Source: Planococcus citreus
Lineage (GTDB): Bacteria > Bacillota > Bacilli > Bacillales_A > Planococcaceae
Direction: 5' to 3'
Assembly: GCF_003664125.1 (NCBI RefSeq)
Contig: NZ_RCCP01000001.1
Coordinates: 62,001-126,000 of the forward strand
DNA: 64,000 nt
The notes under the pieces are model-generated. The model did no database searches, was not told where the DNA came from, and saw only the letters and a list, made by a program, of their open reading frames with translations. Of the stretch, positions 17,226 through 26,158 are shown in pieces (the first letter of the stretch is position 1; each line of letters begins with the position of its first letter). The position numbers and the translations under genes were made by a program.

Positions 17226-17519
17226 TTATCGATTGTCGAGCTTATTGCCGAAGACGTGATTTTCCAAATGGGACAATCTGCGCAAAATATCAAAATTGGT
17301 GGTTCCAGGCGCGGGAGTTGCTTGCTTTTTTGGCGATTCCTCCAGCTCCGCGCGCAATCGGCGGTTTTCATTTTGCAATTGTTCGATTTTTTTGTTGTAC
17401 AATTCATAGTCTTGAATGATTTCATCCAGGAAATGGTCCACTTCGTCCTGGTTGTAGCCGCGCATGGCTGTTTTAAAGTCTTTTTCAAGAATGTCTTTTG
17501 CTGCGTATTTAATATCCAT
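17226..17519 (-). CDS. gpsB: Cell-cycle protein GpsB
   Basis: The 97-residue protein has the DivIVA-type lipid/partner-binding N-terminus ([20 protein letters not shown], about 8-27) followed by a coiled coil to about residue 65 and a short C-terminal helix ([16 protein letters not shown]). GpsB shuttles PBP1 between septum and side wall and binds SRxxR-like N-termini of penicillin-binding proteins; ponA in this window encodes its usual client. GGAAGGA precedes the ATG. The gene sits between mrfB and rnpB. Confidence 0.95.
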   Translation of the reverse strand: MDIKYAAKDILEKDFKTAMRGYNQDEVDHFLDEIIQDYELYNKKIEQLQNENRRLRAELEESPKKQATPAPGTTNFDILRRLSHLENHVFGNKLDNR

Positions 17520-17594
17520 TCGAATCGTCCTTCCATTAAAAGAAACTTCGTGAAATATGTCTATTCCTTACGGCTAGTATAGCATAAGCGATAT

Positions 17595-18851
17595 TTAACG
17601 TGTTCTGTGAACCGTGGATTCGGCGGCTTTTTTTCGTTTTTTCTCCTCGAGCCGCAATTCACGCTTGGCCAAGTCGTCCACTATCGACTTCCTGACTTTC
17701 GCATGGCTGGCTGCTTCTTTTGCAAAGCCGGTCATGACGAGTGCCTGTGCCGGATCTTTGAATTGATGTTCGTGAAGTTTCGCTAAATGCACCCACGCCT
17801 CCACTTCCACCGGGCCACGCAAATGAGGCGCCGCTTCTTTGAACAATTGAAGCGCTTCCTCAAATTCGCCTTTGCGCTTTTTTTGCACTGCCAGCAAAAA
17901 GCGGGCAAGCGCACCGGCATCTCCGCGCTCAAGCGTGACGTGTTCGAGATAAGCGGCGCTTTGGTCGAATTGTTTCAAGTCTGCATACCATTTGCCGATA
18001 TTCGTATAGGCGCCGCTCGATTCGCTCGAGAGATCCTCCATCAGTAAATCGGATGAACGGATGTACAGCGACACGAGCGACAGGATGTCCAGTTCATTAT
18101 GGTACAGCACTTTCGCCAAACCTTCCGGAAAGCCGCTTTTGACCGCATCGAGGTAAATCGCGGGGATCAAATATCCCGGCACGTCCCCGCTGCGGGCAAA
18201 GCCGAGCTTTTCTTCTTCGATGACGCTGAGCTTGAGCCGCTGCAATTCGTTTTTCCAGATTCGTTTCGTGCCGTGGAATAAATCGATTTGCTTCGGGTCC
18301 GGCAGTTTCGGCAATGCCCCGCGGTGCATCGTCCAGCGCGAATGAAGCTGCGGCCAGTCGAAACTTTTGCCATTATAGGAGAAAATGATCGAGTCTTGGG
18401 CCTGCCATAAATTCGACTCATAGAGAAAAGCCGCTTCCTGCGACGGATCCGGCATGATCCATTGAGTCATTTCAAAGCTGTCTTGTTTACGTTCCAATAC
18501 GCCGAGCAGGAAAATATACGCCCCCGTCCCACCGAGCCCCGTCGTTTCCGTATCGAAAAATACCAAAGGGGCTTCTTCAGAGAGTTTGAACGGATGATCA
18601 TACTCAGTGTTCTTCCATGCTTGAAGCACACGGTCGAGTTCGCCCAGGACGACATTACCATGGCGGTAATCAAGCGGATATGCGATTTTCTTCTCAAACA
18701 CAAAACCGAATTTATTTTCCTTTAAGGTCAAACCGATTTCTTTCCATTGCGTTTCGTGAGGCGGCCGTACAGGAGTCGTTTGCGCTTTTCGGGCTGCCGG
18801 TTTTTTATTCAGCATGCCTTTCATCTGCATCAACTTGTTCTCAAAAGACAT
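17595..18851 (-). CDS. mrfB: Exonuclease MrfB (YprB) of the mitomycin repair pair
   Basis: The 418-residue protein carries a DEDD-type RNase H-like exonuclease domain. FFDTETTGLGG near residues 97-107 gives the first Asp and Glu, and FSYNGKSFDWPQL near 165 and HNELDILSL near 265 complete it. A C-terminal TPR-like helical region of about 130 residues follows. In B. subtilis, MrfB acts with the helicase MrfA to excise mitomycin C adducts independently of UvrABC. mrfA lies four bases upstream here, so the two are translated as a unit. Confidence 0.9.
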   Translation of the reverse strand: MSFENKLMQMKGMLNKKPAARKAQTTPVRPPHETQWKEIGLTLKENKFGFVFEKKIAYPLDYRHGNVVLGELDRVLQAWKNTEYDHPFKLSEEAPLVFFDTETTGLGGTGAYIFLLGVLERKQDSFEMTQWIMPDPSQEAAFLYESNLWQAQDSIIFSYNGKSFDWPQLHSRWTMHRGALPKLPDPKQIDLFHGTKRIWKNELQRLKLSVIEEEKLGFARSGDVPGYLIPAIYLDAVKSGFPEGLAKVLYHNELDILSLVSLYIRSSDLLMEDLSSESSGAYTNIGKWYADLKQFDQSAAYLEHVTLERGDAGALARFLLAVQKKRKGEFEEALQLFKEAAPHLRGPVEVEAWVHLAKLHEHQFKDPAQALVMTGFAKEAASHAKVRKSIVDDLAKRELRLEEKKRKKAAESTVHRTR

Positions 18852-18855
18852 ACGC

Positions 18856-21126
18856 TCACCCCTCTTTCTCCAATTCCACGAGCAATTCGATGACGCGCCC
18901 TTTCATATCCATCGCCGCATCCTGAGCCCCTATGCACGACGGGCAACCGTCAAAGCATGGGCATTCCGTGACGTGCTGGCGCGCTTTTTCAAGCAATGGC
19001 TGCCATAACTCATAGATGCGTTCGCTGATACCGATGCCGCCCGGGTAGGAATCATGAATGAAAAACGATGGCTGGTCGTTATGCGGCGATTTCACTTGCG
19101 GTACGACGTGGACGTCCCTCCGGTCACATTGCACGAATATCGGGATAAAGCTTTCGATTGCATAAGCCGCACCGGTCATCATATCCGACAAATCCGAATC
19201 GCTGAAATCGGCTGGCTTGTCGAAGCTGAGCCAAGTCGATGAGGTATGCAATTCTTCGGCTGGAAGTGAAATCGGCCCTGAGCCAATATTGTCGTGTGTA
19301 TCAAAGCGGATTTTCTTGAAAATCGTCGGCATGGCAAGAACCGCCACGTCGCCGTAATACACATTGGACTGGTGAAGCTTGCGATGCTTGTCTTCGCTGA
19401 TCACTTTCAGTTCGATCGCCAAGTTCGCGTCCGTGAAATAATCGACGTCCACTTCGCGCACATACGCTTTTTTCTCTTCCCAATCCAAAATCTCCACTTG
19501 GAACTGGGTGCCTTGGTGAAGGTAGATCGCTTCTTCGTGCAGGAGCGTCATGGCACTGAAGCGGTCCATCTCGCCGATGACTTTTGTGTCGGCCGGAACC
19601 GATTGGTCGACGATGACGACGTTTTCCTGTGTCGCCGAACGCAAGGAAATATCATGCGCCGGAAAACGGTCGCTCATCCAATGCCAGCGGTCTGATGTGC
19701 GGACGAGCACCCCTTCTTCCTGAAGGTATTCAAGCAATGACTGGACGTCAAATTCCCCGTACATATCATCTGTCGAGAATGGCAATTCAAACGACGCGCA
19801 TTTCAAATGATCCATGAGAATAATAATGTTCTCTGGATGGATGCGCGCTTCCTCCGGTGATTGGTCAAGAAGATATTCCGGATGGTTAATGATGTACTGG
19901 TCAAGCGCAGTCGACTGGGCGACATAGACAACGAGCGATTCATCCTGGCGCCTGCCTGCACGGCCTGCCTGCTGCCAGGCGCTTGCGATATTCCCTGGAT
20001 AGCCGGTCATAATGCACGCCTGCAATTGGCCGATGTCGACACCGAGTTCGAGTGCATTGGTCGATACGACACATTGGATGGAACCGTCGCGCAAACCTTT
20101 TTCGATGGCGCGCCGCTCCGAAGGCAAATAGCCGCCGCGGTATCCTTTAATCGATTCGTCCTGCAACTTATATTTCGTAATTTCGTTTAAATAAGTTACC
20201 AGCATTTCCACACGCACGCGTGATTTAGCAAATACGATTGTCTGGACGCCTTGCTTGACGAGATATGTCGCCAGATCACGCACTTCGAGCACCGCACTGC
20301 GACGGACGCCGAATGTCGGATGGACAATCGGCGGATTGTAGAACAGGATATGCTTTTTGCCTGCTGGCGCGCCGTTCTGGTCGATCAACTCGTGGTCAGT
20401 GTTGGTCAAACTTTCAGCCAGCTGCTTCGGATTGGCAATGGTCGCCGACGTACAGATAAAGACCGGATCGCTGCCGTAAAAGTTGCAGATTCGTTTCAGG
20501 CGGCGGATAACGTGTGCCACATGGGTGCCGAACACCCCTTTGTAAGTGTGCAGCTCATCAATCACTATATAATGAAGGTTCTCAAAAAGAGACACCCATT
20601 TCGTATGATGCGGCAAAATGCCGGAATGGAGCATATCGGGATTGGTCATGACGATTTGTCCGGCCTTCCTTACCTTGGTGCGGATCGACGGGGACGTGTC
20701 GCCGTCATAAGTGTAGGACAAGATCGACTGCTCAGTCTTTTCAATTAAATCGTGCAAATCGCTTTTTTGGTCTTGCGCCAAAGCTTTCGTCGGGAACAAG
20801 TACAATGCCCGCGCATTCGGGTCATTCAATATTTTGTGCAGCACCGGCAAATGATAGCAATACGATTTGCCGGATGCGGTCGGCGTCACGGCTGTAAACG
20901 AATTGCCCGCCTGCGCCAAGTCAAACGCCTGCCGCTGATGGGTATACAATTGTTCGATGCCTTTTTTGCGTAAAGCTTGTTTCAGGCTATCGTGCATCGC
21001 TTCCGGAAAATCGGCATAGCTTGCCGGTTTCTCAGGCTTCGTATGCCAATGGTAAATGCGCTCCATCATCTCCGGCTCCACTTTCCATTCGGCGAGGATT
21101 TCCGGTATTGTCTTTTTAATTCTCAT
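18856..21126 (-). CDS. mrfA: DEAD/DEAH helicase MrfA (YprA)
   Basis: A superfamily 2 helicase of 756 residues. Motif I is TPTASGKSYCY near 82, DELH with VIDELHTYKG near 187, and motif VI is QQAGRAGRR near 392. A C-terminal MZB-type zinc site is formed by the four cysteines of CPCFDGCPSC near 718-727. MrfA is a 3'-5' DNA helicase that unwinds at mitomycin C-damaged sites and works with MrfB. Its ATG overlaps the stop of the upstream yppE gene (ATGA). Ribosome entry therefore probably depends on translation of yppE. Confidence 0.93.
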   Translation of the reverse strand: MRIKKTIPEILAEWKVEPEMMERIYHWHTKPEKPASYADFPEAMHDSLKQALRKKGIEQLYTHQRQAFDLAQAGNSFTAVTPTASGKSYCYHLPVLHKILNDPNARALYLFPTKALAQDQKSDLHDLIEKTEQSILSYTYDGDTSPSIRTKVRKAGQIVMTNPDMLHSGILPHHTKWVSLFENLHYIVIDELHTYKGVFGTHVAHVIRRLKRICNFYGSDPVFICTSATIANPKQLAESLTNTDHELIDQNGAPAGKKHILFYNPPIVHPTFGVRRSAVLEVRDLATYLVKQGVQTIVFAKSRVRVEMLVTYLNEITKYKLQDESIKGYRGGYLPSERRAIEKGLRDGSIQCVVSTNALELGVDIGQLQACIMTGYPGNIASAWQQAGRAGRRQDESLVVYVAQSTALDQYIINHPEYLLDQSPEEARIHPENIIILMDHLKCASFELPFSTDDMYGEFDVQSLLEYLQEEGVLVRTSDRWHWMSDRFPAHDISLRSATQENVVIVDQSVPADTKVIGEMDRFSAMTLLHEEAIYLHQGTQFQVEILDWEEKKAYVREVDVDYFTDANLAIELKVISEDKHRKLHQSNVYYGDVAVLAMPTIFKKIRFDTHDNIGSGPISLPAEELHTSSTWLSFDKPADFSDSDLSDMMTGAAYAIESFIPIFVQCDRRDVHVVPQVKSPHNDQPSFFIHDSYPGGIGISERIYELWQPLLEKARQHVTECPCFDGCPSCIGAQDAAMDMKGRVIELLVELEKEG

Positions 21127-21491
21127 TGTTTCTCATCGCCCTTTTCATCTATCGCTGTAAGCAAGGTCTGTATCGTATACTGAGCCGCTTGGATCGTCTG
21201 GACAAAACGTTTTTTGCTCGTATCTTTATAGAAACTTTGGACGAATACTTGCCCCATGCCTTCTGCCGCATTGTCGATTTGCAGCTTGTGGACGTATTTC
21301 GGCCGTTCGTTCCGGATAAACATAAGCGAAGCATCTTTCCATTCATCTATGGCTGCATGCCATTTATCGGCATACGGTTTTACATCTTGAAAAAAATCAG
21401 GATCTGCATCCAGCTCACGCATTTTCTTGAAGCGTGCGAGACACATATCGCATTCGTGGTAAAGATCGGTTGATAATTGCTTGAGGTCCAT
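21123..21491 (-). CDS. yppE: YppE family protein (DUF1798)
   Basis: A 122-residue, mostly helical soluble protein that matches the YppE/DUF1798 family in length and in its N-terminal Asp/Cys-rich helix (LYHECDMCLARFKKM). The B. subtilis member has a four-helix bundle fold but no known function. It is the first gene of the yppE-mrfA-mrfB run and overlaps mrfA by four bases, which makes a link to mitomycin-type DNA repair worth considering. That link is an inference from gene order only. Confidence 0.8.
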   Translation of the reverse strand: MDLKQLSTDLYHECDMCLARFKKMRELDADPDFFQDVKPYADKWHAAIDEWKDASLMFIRNERPKYVHKLQIDNAAEGMGQVFVQSFYKDTSKKRFVQTIQAAQYTIQTLLTAIDEKGDEKQ

Positions 21492-21649
21492 TTTCTTCCC
21501 CCTCCATAGCCATTAGTTTATCACAATCCGGCAACCCATATACAGTTTGCCGAACAAGCATTCTTTTCAGTTGGAGATGGCTCAAAAATCCGCTATTATT
21601 AGGAATAAAGTTCGGAAACCTTTCATCATATTTATCGTCTAGGTGCGTG

Positions 21650-21658
21650 TGATATGAT
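21650..21658 (+). promoter_or_regulatory. Candidate extended -10 promoter of recU-ponA
   Basis: TGA-TATGAT forms an extended -10 about 24 bases before the recU start codon. The -35 region is weak. The divergent yppE start is about 160 bases away. Confidence 0.45.
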
Positions 21659-21681
21659 AAAGTAAGCGAGGTGTATCACAA

Positions 21682-22284
21682 ATGGCAATCAATTACCCAA
21701 ATGGAAAGAAATTTTCTCCACCGAAAGATCAGCCGGTGCAGAAGAAGAAAAAAGATGTTTCATTCAGCAATCGCGGGAAAACCCTGGAGGATGAACTGAA
21801 CGAAACCAATAGTTTTTATTTACAGCGCGGGCTCGCCGTCATCCACAAAAAGCCCGTGCCGGTGCAAATCGTGCGTGTCGAATACCCGTCACGAAGCGCT
21901 GCAGTCATCCGGGAAGCTTATTTCCAAGCCCCGTCTACGACCGATTATAACGGCATCTGGCAAGGCCGCTACGTCGATTTCGAAGCGAAAGAAACCGAAA
22001 TCCGGACTTCTTTCCCGTTGAAGAACATCCACGAACACCAAGTGCACCATATGGCAGACATCATCCGCCACGGGGGCCTGGCCTTTTTGATCATCCGATT
22101 CTCTTCCCTCGACCGCTATTTTGTCTTGCCATTCGAAATACTGGAAAACTATTGGAAGCGAATGGCCTCTGGCGGAAGGAAATCGATGACTTTAGCGGAA
22201 GTGGAAGAAGCTTCGGTTGAAGTAAAGCCAGGTGCTTTCCCGAGAATCGATTATTTGTCCGTGCTCCATCAGCTAATGAAATAG
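21682..22284 (+). CDS. recU: Holliday junction resolvase RecU
   Basis: The 200-residue protein shows the RecU order. A basic N-terminus is followed by SNRGKTLEDELNETNSFY near 33-50 and the metal-binding nuclease core STTDYNG...VDFEAKET near 92-112. Then come the His-rich IHEHQVHHM near 119 and a C-terminal PRIDYL. RecU cleaves four-way DNA junctions during recombination and chromosome segregation and also modulates RecA. GCGAGGTG lies upstream of the ATG. It is followed directly by ponA, the arrangement known from B. subtilis and related species. Confidence 0.96.
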   Translation: MAINYPNGKKFSPPKDQPVQKKKKDVSFSNRGKTLEDELNETNSFYLQRGLAVIHKKPVPVQIVRVEYPSRSAAVIREAYFQAPSTTDYNGIWQGRYVDFEAKETEIRTSFPLKNIHEHQVHHMADIIRHGGLAFLIIRFSSLDRYFVLPFEILENYWKRMASGGRKSMTLAEVEEASVEVKPGAFPRIDYLSVLHQLMK

Positions 22285-22311
22285 CATATACATGAAAGTG
22301 AGGAAGCGCAT

Positions 22312-25056
22312 GTGAGTGATAAGAAAATATCGCGTGAAGAACGCAGAAAATCAATTGAACGGCAACGGAAAAACTCGAACAAACAAAAGAAATCCGGTGC
22401 AAAAACATGGATTAAAAGAGGGTTACTGGCTATTGTAGCCTTGGCCGTCGCCGGCTTTCTATTCGGGGTCGTCTTATTCGCTGTCTATGCGTCCAGTGCG
22501 CCTGAACTCGACGAAGAACTGTTGAGAGACCCGATCAGCCCTGTTTTCCTGGCAAATGACGGTGAAACTGAAATCCCGTATTTCACCGCCCAAAACCGTG
22601 AATATGTCGAATATGACGACATTCCGCAAGTAATGGAAGATGCGATTCTTGCAACTGAAGACAATCGCTTCTATGACCATTCCGGAATCGATTTGATCCG
22701 CCTCGGCGGCGCGGTCGTCGCCAACATCACTGGCGGCTTCGGTTCTCAAGGTGCCAGCACCATCACCCAGCAAGTCATCAAGAACTCCTTCCTGTCCAAT
22801 GAAAAAACATTGAAACGTAAAGCACAGGAAGCTTACTTGGCTTTCAAGCTCGAACAAGAATATTCCAAAGAAGAGATTTTTGAGATGTATTTCAACAAAA
22901 TCCTGATGTCAGGAAATACTTATGGCTTTGGTACTGCTGCTGAGCAGTTCTTCGGGAAACCAGCAGCTGAGCTTGAACTTCACGAAGCTGCCCTTCTTGC
23001 CGGAATGCCGCAAAGCCCGAACCGTTATAATCCGTTCAAGAACCCGCAAGCAGCTGAAGAGCGCCGCGATGTCGTCTTGAACTTGATGGAACAGCACGGG
23101 AAAATCGATGCAGCTCAAAAAGAAGAAGCGTGGAACACGCCAGTCGAATCCACCCTTCTTCCGGAAGATCAGCGCACCACAACGGAAGAAAGCACAGAAT
23201 ACACAGCATTCATGGAAATGGTTGTCGATGAGCTCGAAGCCCTCGAAGGCGATTATTCGCTCGATGAAGGTTTGACGATTTATACGACACTCGAACCGTA
23301 TGTACAAGAACGCGTCAATGAAACGATGGAATCGGATCTCTTCTTCGATGACGAAGTTGAATCTGCCATGACAGTCGTCGATACTAAAACCGGCGGCATC
23401 AGTGCAGTCGGGGCGGCCCGTGAATACGAAGGCGATGTGCGCAGAAACTTTGCAACGGCTAGAGACCGCGTCATCGGTTCTACGATTAAGCCGCTCGTCA
23501 GCTATGGTCCGGCCATCGAGTATTTGGATTGGTCGACCGGACAGACATTGGTCGATGAAGAATATTCCTATAGCAGTGGACAGGAAATCCGCAACGTTGA
23601 TGGCCAGTTCCTCGGGCCAATGACAGCGCGCGAAGCCCTGTACCGCTCACGCAATATCCCTGCAGTTAAAGCGCTGGCGGAAGTTGGATCTGACAACGCA
23701 ACCGACTTTACAAAAAAACTTGGCTTGGATTTTGGCGGGATTTATGAGTCAGCAGCACTTGGTACCCCTGAAAAACAAATCTCTACCGTAGAAATGGCTG
23801 GCGCATTTGCAGCATTCGGCAATAATGGCGTATTTACCAAGCCACACACTATCAAGAAAATCGTCTTCCGCGACGGTTCGACGGAAGAAGTCGTCGCTCC
23901 TGAACCGGTGACAGCGATGAAAGACAGCACTGCATATATGGTGACAGACATGCTGCGTGATGCAGTCGATACAAGCATTGCCGGTGCGACTGGCAAAGAA
24001 GCCGCCATCAGCGGACTCGATATGGCCGGTAAAACCGGGACATCTAACTATTCTGAAGATAAACTCCAAGAATATAATCTTGATGCGACTTCTGCACGTG
24101 ATGTCTGGTTTGCCGGGTACACAACTGATTATTCAATCTCAGTGTGGAGCGGCTATCCTAATGTTGAAACACCGATCGACACCGCTTCAAACGAACGCCT
24201 GCTTGCACAGCGTTTGTTCAAGCAAGTGATGAGCCAGATTTCTTCACCGGAAACGGCAAGCTTCCAACAGCCGGACTCGGTATCCCAGGAAGTGATCGAA
24301 GTCGGCACTGAACCACTTCGCCTGGCAAGCCCGTTCACCCCGTGGAGCATGCGCAGTGAAGAATTGTTTGCAAGGGGGACGGAGCCCAGTACAGTATCAG
24401 AGCGATTTGTGGCAGACCCTGACCGACCTTCTGGATTAAGAGCAGACGTCAGCGGCTCAACAGCTAACTTGAGCTGGAGCCATGGTTCGGATGATGTATC
24501 ATTTGAAGTTTCCGTCAACGGCGAAGTGCTGACGACGACAGATGACACCAGCTATTCTTATGATGGCCTGGAAGAAGGCGTCACATATACATTCCGCGTC
24601 GTCGCCACTCAAAATGGCAGACGCAGTGAGCCGGCTTCTACGACCATCGAGATCACGCCTCCTCCTGAAGAGGAGCCTGAGGAAGAGCCGGAAGAAGAAC
24701 CTGTTGAAGAAGAACCAGTAGAAGAAGAACCGGCTGAAGAAGAGCCAGCTGAAGAACAACCGGCCGAGGAAGAACCTACTGAAGAAGAGCCTACTGAAGA
24801 AGAGCCGGTTGAAGAGGAACCGGCTGAGGAGGAAGAAGCCACCGAAACTCCAGATGATCTCGTAGACATTCCTGAGCAGCCGGAAGAACCAGAAGAAAGT
24901 AACCAAGAAGGATCAGGCAGCAATGCCTCATCCAACCAAAACGGCAATCGCAATGGAAACGAGAATGGCAACGGCAGTGGAAGCGAGAACGGTAACGGCA
25001 ATGGTAATAATAATGGTAATAACTCAAACAGCGAGGACGATGAAGAGGCATCTTGA
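22312..25056 (+). CDS. ponA: Class A penicillin-binding protein PBP1
   Basis: The 914-residue bifunctional enzyme starts at a GTG with GAGGAAGCG upstream. A basic cytoplasmic tail of about 38 residues is followed by a membrane anchor (about 40-63). The glycosyltransferase 51 domain is at about 80-260, with catalytic Glu116 in EDNRFYDH. The transpeptidase domain is at about 335-640, with Ser390/Lys393 in GSTIK, SRN at 446 and KTGTS at 574. A fibronectin type III-like domain (about 700-785) follows. The tail is about 55 residues of EEP-type repeats and then Gly/Asn repeats. It polymerises and cross-links peptidoglycan outside the membrane. The acidic and Asn/Gly-rich tail is unusually long and low in complexity. 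Confidence 0.96.
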   Translation: MSDKKISREERRKSIERQRKNSNKQKKSGAKTWIKRGLLAIVALAVAGFLFGVVLFAVYASSAPELDEELLRDPISPVFLANDGETEIPYFTAQNREYVEYDDIPQVMEDAILATEDNRFYDHSGIDLIRLGGAVVANITGGFGSQGASTITQQVIKNSFLSNEKTLKRKAQEAYLAFKLEQEYSKEEIFEMYFNKILMSGNTYGFGTAAEQFFGKPAAELELHEAALLAGMPQSPNRYNPFKNPQAAEERRDVVLNLMEQHGKIDAAQKEEAWNTPVESTLLPEDQRTTTEESTEYTAFMEMVVDELEALEGDYSLDEGLTIYTTLEPYVQERVNETMESDLFFDDEVESAMTVVDTKTGGISAVGAAREYEGDVRRNFATARDRVIGSTIKPLVSYGPAIEYLDWSTGQTLVDEEYSYSSGQEIRNVDGQFLGPMTAREALYRSRNIPAVKALAEVGSDNATDFTKKLGLDFGGIYESAALGTPEKQISTVEMAGAFAAFGNNGVFTKPHTIKKIVFRDGSTEEVVAPEPVTAMKDSTAYMVTDMLRDAVDTSIAGATGKEAAISGLDMAGKTGTSNYSEDKLQEYNLDATSARDVWFAGYTTDYSISVWSGYPNVETPIDTASNERLLAQRLFKQVMSQISSPETASFQQPDSVSQEVIEVGTEPLRLASPFTPWSMRSEELFARGTEPSTVSERFVADPDRPSGLRADVSGSTANLSWSHGSDDVSFEVSVNGEVLTTTDDTSYSYDGLEEGVTYTFRVVATQNGRRSEPASTTIEITPPPEEEPEEEPEEEPVEEEPVEEEPAEEEPAEEQPAEEEPTEEEPTEEEPVEEEPAEEEEATETPDDLVDIPEQPEEPEESNQEGSGSNASSNQNGNRNGNENGNGSGSENGNGNGNNNGNNSNSEDDEEAS

Positions 25057-25073
25057 TTTTTCGTCCCAATTTT

Positions 25074-25112
25074 AAAAGGCCAATCCTAGAATTCTAGGGT
25101 TGGCCTTTTTTT
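25074..25112 (+). terminator. Terminator of recU-ponA
   Basis: A long stem AAAAGGCCAATCCTAG/CTAGGGTTGGCCTTTT with an AATT loop and a T-run lies 18 bases after the ponA stop. Confidence 0.93.
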
Positions 25113-25116
25113 ACGC

Positions 25117-25152
25117 AAAAACCCCGGGCAGAAATGGTTTCTGCCCGGGGTT
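25117..25152 (-). terminator. Terminator of the dinG-ypoC operon
   Basis: A 15-bp perfect stem AACCCCGGGCAGAAA with a TGG loop, followed on the minus strand by a U-run. It lies eight bases after the ypoC stop and faces the ponA terminator. Confidence 0.93.
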
Positions 25153-25159
25153 CAATCAT

Positions 25160-25492
25160 TCACTCAGCTGGGTAGCCGATCTTTATGCGTGCTATTTTCT
25201 TCTTTAGCTCCATGAATAATTGCTCGAGCTGTCGTGAAGCTGCGTGTGCACTTTTGGAGTTTCTCACAAACTCAAGCCGCTCGCGTTCATTCAATGGAGA
25301 TGGTGCTGCACTTCCGAACAGGCCATCCAGCGTTTGTCGCAATGCTTCGTAAACCTTATAGCCTTGTGCAATGAGCTCATGGCAGTCACCCGCATGCTGC
25401 TGAACACAGGATTGGATCTCCTGTTTTAGGTCAGCCCAGTCATCGTAGAACGGCGAGACGGACTGATCAATTGATTTCCGTGACAGCATCAT
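25160..25492 (-). CDS. ypoC: YpoC family protein
   Basis: A 110-residue helical soluble protein at the position of B. subtilis ypoC, immediately after nth, with the YpoC-like core (WADLKQEIQSC...YEALRQTLDG). It is shorter than the B. subtilis protein (about 165). It overlaps the nth 3' end by 26 bases and is the last gene of the operon. Its function is unknown in the family. Confidence 0.72.
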   Translation of the reverse strand: MMLSRKSIDQSVSPFYDDWADLKQEIQSCVQQHAGDCHELIAQGYKVYEALRQTLDGLFGSAAPSPLNERERLEFVRNSKSAHAASRQLEQLFMELKKKIARIKIGYPAE

Positions 25493-26147
25493 GTTTCACT
25501 AGCCCTTTTTTATCGCGTTTTTTCCCTTCCCGGCAACGGTCGAACAACGGGCATACGTGACAGCCGGGGTTTTGCGCCTTGCAGTGGTAGCGCCCGAAGA
25601 AAATGATTTGGTGATGGGTTTTCGACCAATCCTCTGCAGGGGTTTTCTTCATGATCGTCTCTTCCACTTGCAAGGGAGAATCTTTCCAACGGCATAAGCC
25701 GAGCCGTTTCGAAACACGTTCGACATGCGTATCAACAGCTAGCGCCGGTTTATTGAAGGCAACAGAAACGACCACATTGGCGGTCTTTCTTCCGACGCCT
25801 GGCAAAGTCATGAGCAGGTCGCGGTCTTCCGGCACACGCCCGCCGTGCTGCTCAATCAGTATCCGGCTAAGAGCCTGGATATTTTTCGCTTTATTTCGGA
25901 ACAAGCCAATCGACCGGATGTCCTGTTGCAATTCTTCCAAAGGAACCGATAAATAATCTTCCGGTGTATGGTATTTCTCAAACAGGTTTGCCGTCACTTT
26001 ATTGACGAGCTTGTCGGTGCATTGTGCAGATAACAATACCGCAATGACTAAATCGAACGGATTGCGGTGGATCAATTCACAATGGGCATCGGGAAACATA
26101 TGGTCCATTTCCTCCAGGCAAGCGAGCCATTCCTTTTTCGTCATCAT
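25467..26147 (-). CDS. nth: Endonuclease III (DNA glycosylase/AP lyase)
   Basis: The 226-residue protein has the helix-hairpin-helix LPGVGRKTANVV near 113-124 with the catalytic Lys, the catalytic Asp in AVDTHVERV near 138, and a canonical C-x6-C-x2-C-x5-C 4Fe-4S cluster near the C-terminus. It removes oxidised pyrimidines and nicks abasic sites. The start is either the ATG at 26147 or the next codon at 26144; AGGTGATAGG serves both. It lies 11 bases after dnaD and overlaps ypoC, as in the B. subtilis dnaD-nth-ypoC group. Confidence 0.96.
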   Translation of the reverse strand: MMTKKEWLACLEEMDHMFPDAHCELIHRNPFDLVIAVLLSAQCTDKLVNKVTANLFEKYHTPEDYLSVPLEELQQDIRSIGLFRNKAKNIQALSRILIEQHGGRVPEDRDLLMTLPGVGRKTANVVVSVAFNKPALAVDTHVERVSKRLGLCRWKDSPLQVEETIMKKTPAEDWSKTHHQIIFFGRYHCKAQNPGCHVCPLFDRCREGKKRDKKGLVKHDAVTEIN

Positions 26148-26158
26148 CCTATCACCTG

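Noticed and set aside
24609..25001. Ser/Gly-rich minus-strand ORF
   Set aside because: It is the reverse complement of the EEP and Asn/Gly repeats in ponA, with no ribosome site of its own.
24660..25056. CRISPR-like or VNTR repeat array
   Set aside because: The repetition is codon-level low complexity within the ponA reading frame, with no fixed repeat-spacer pattern.
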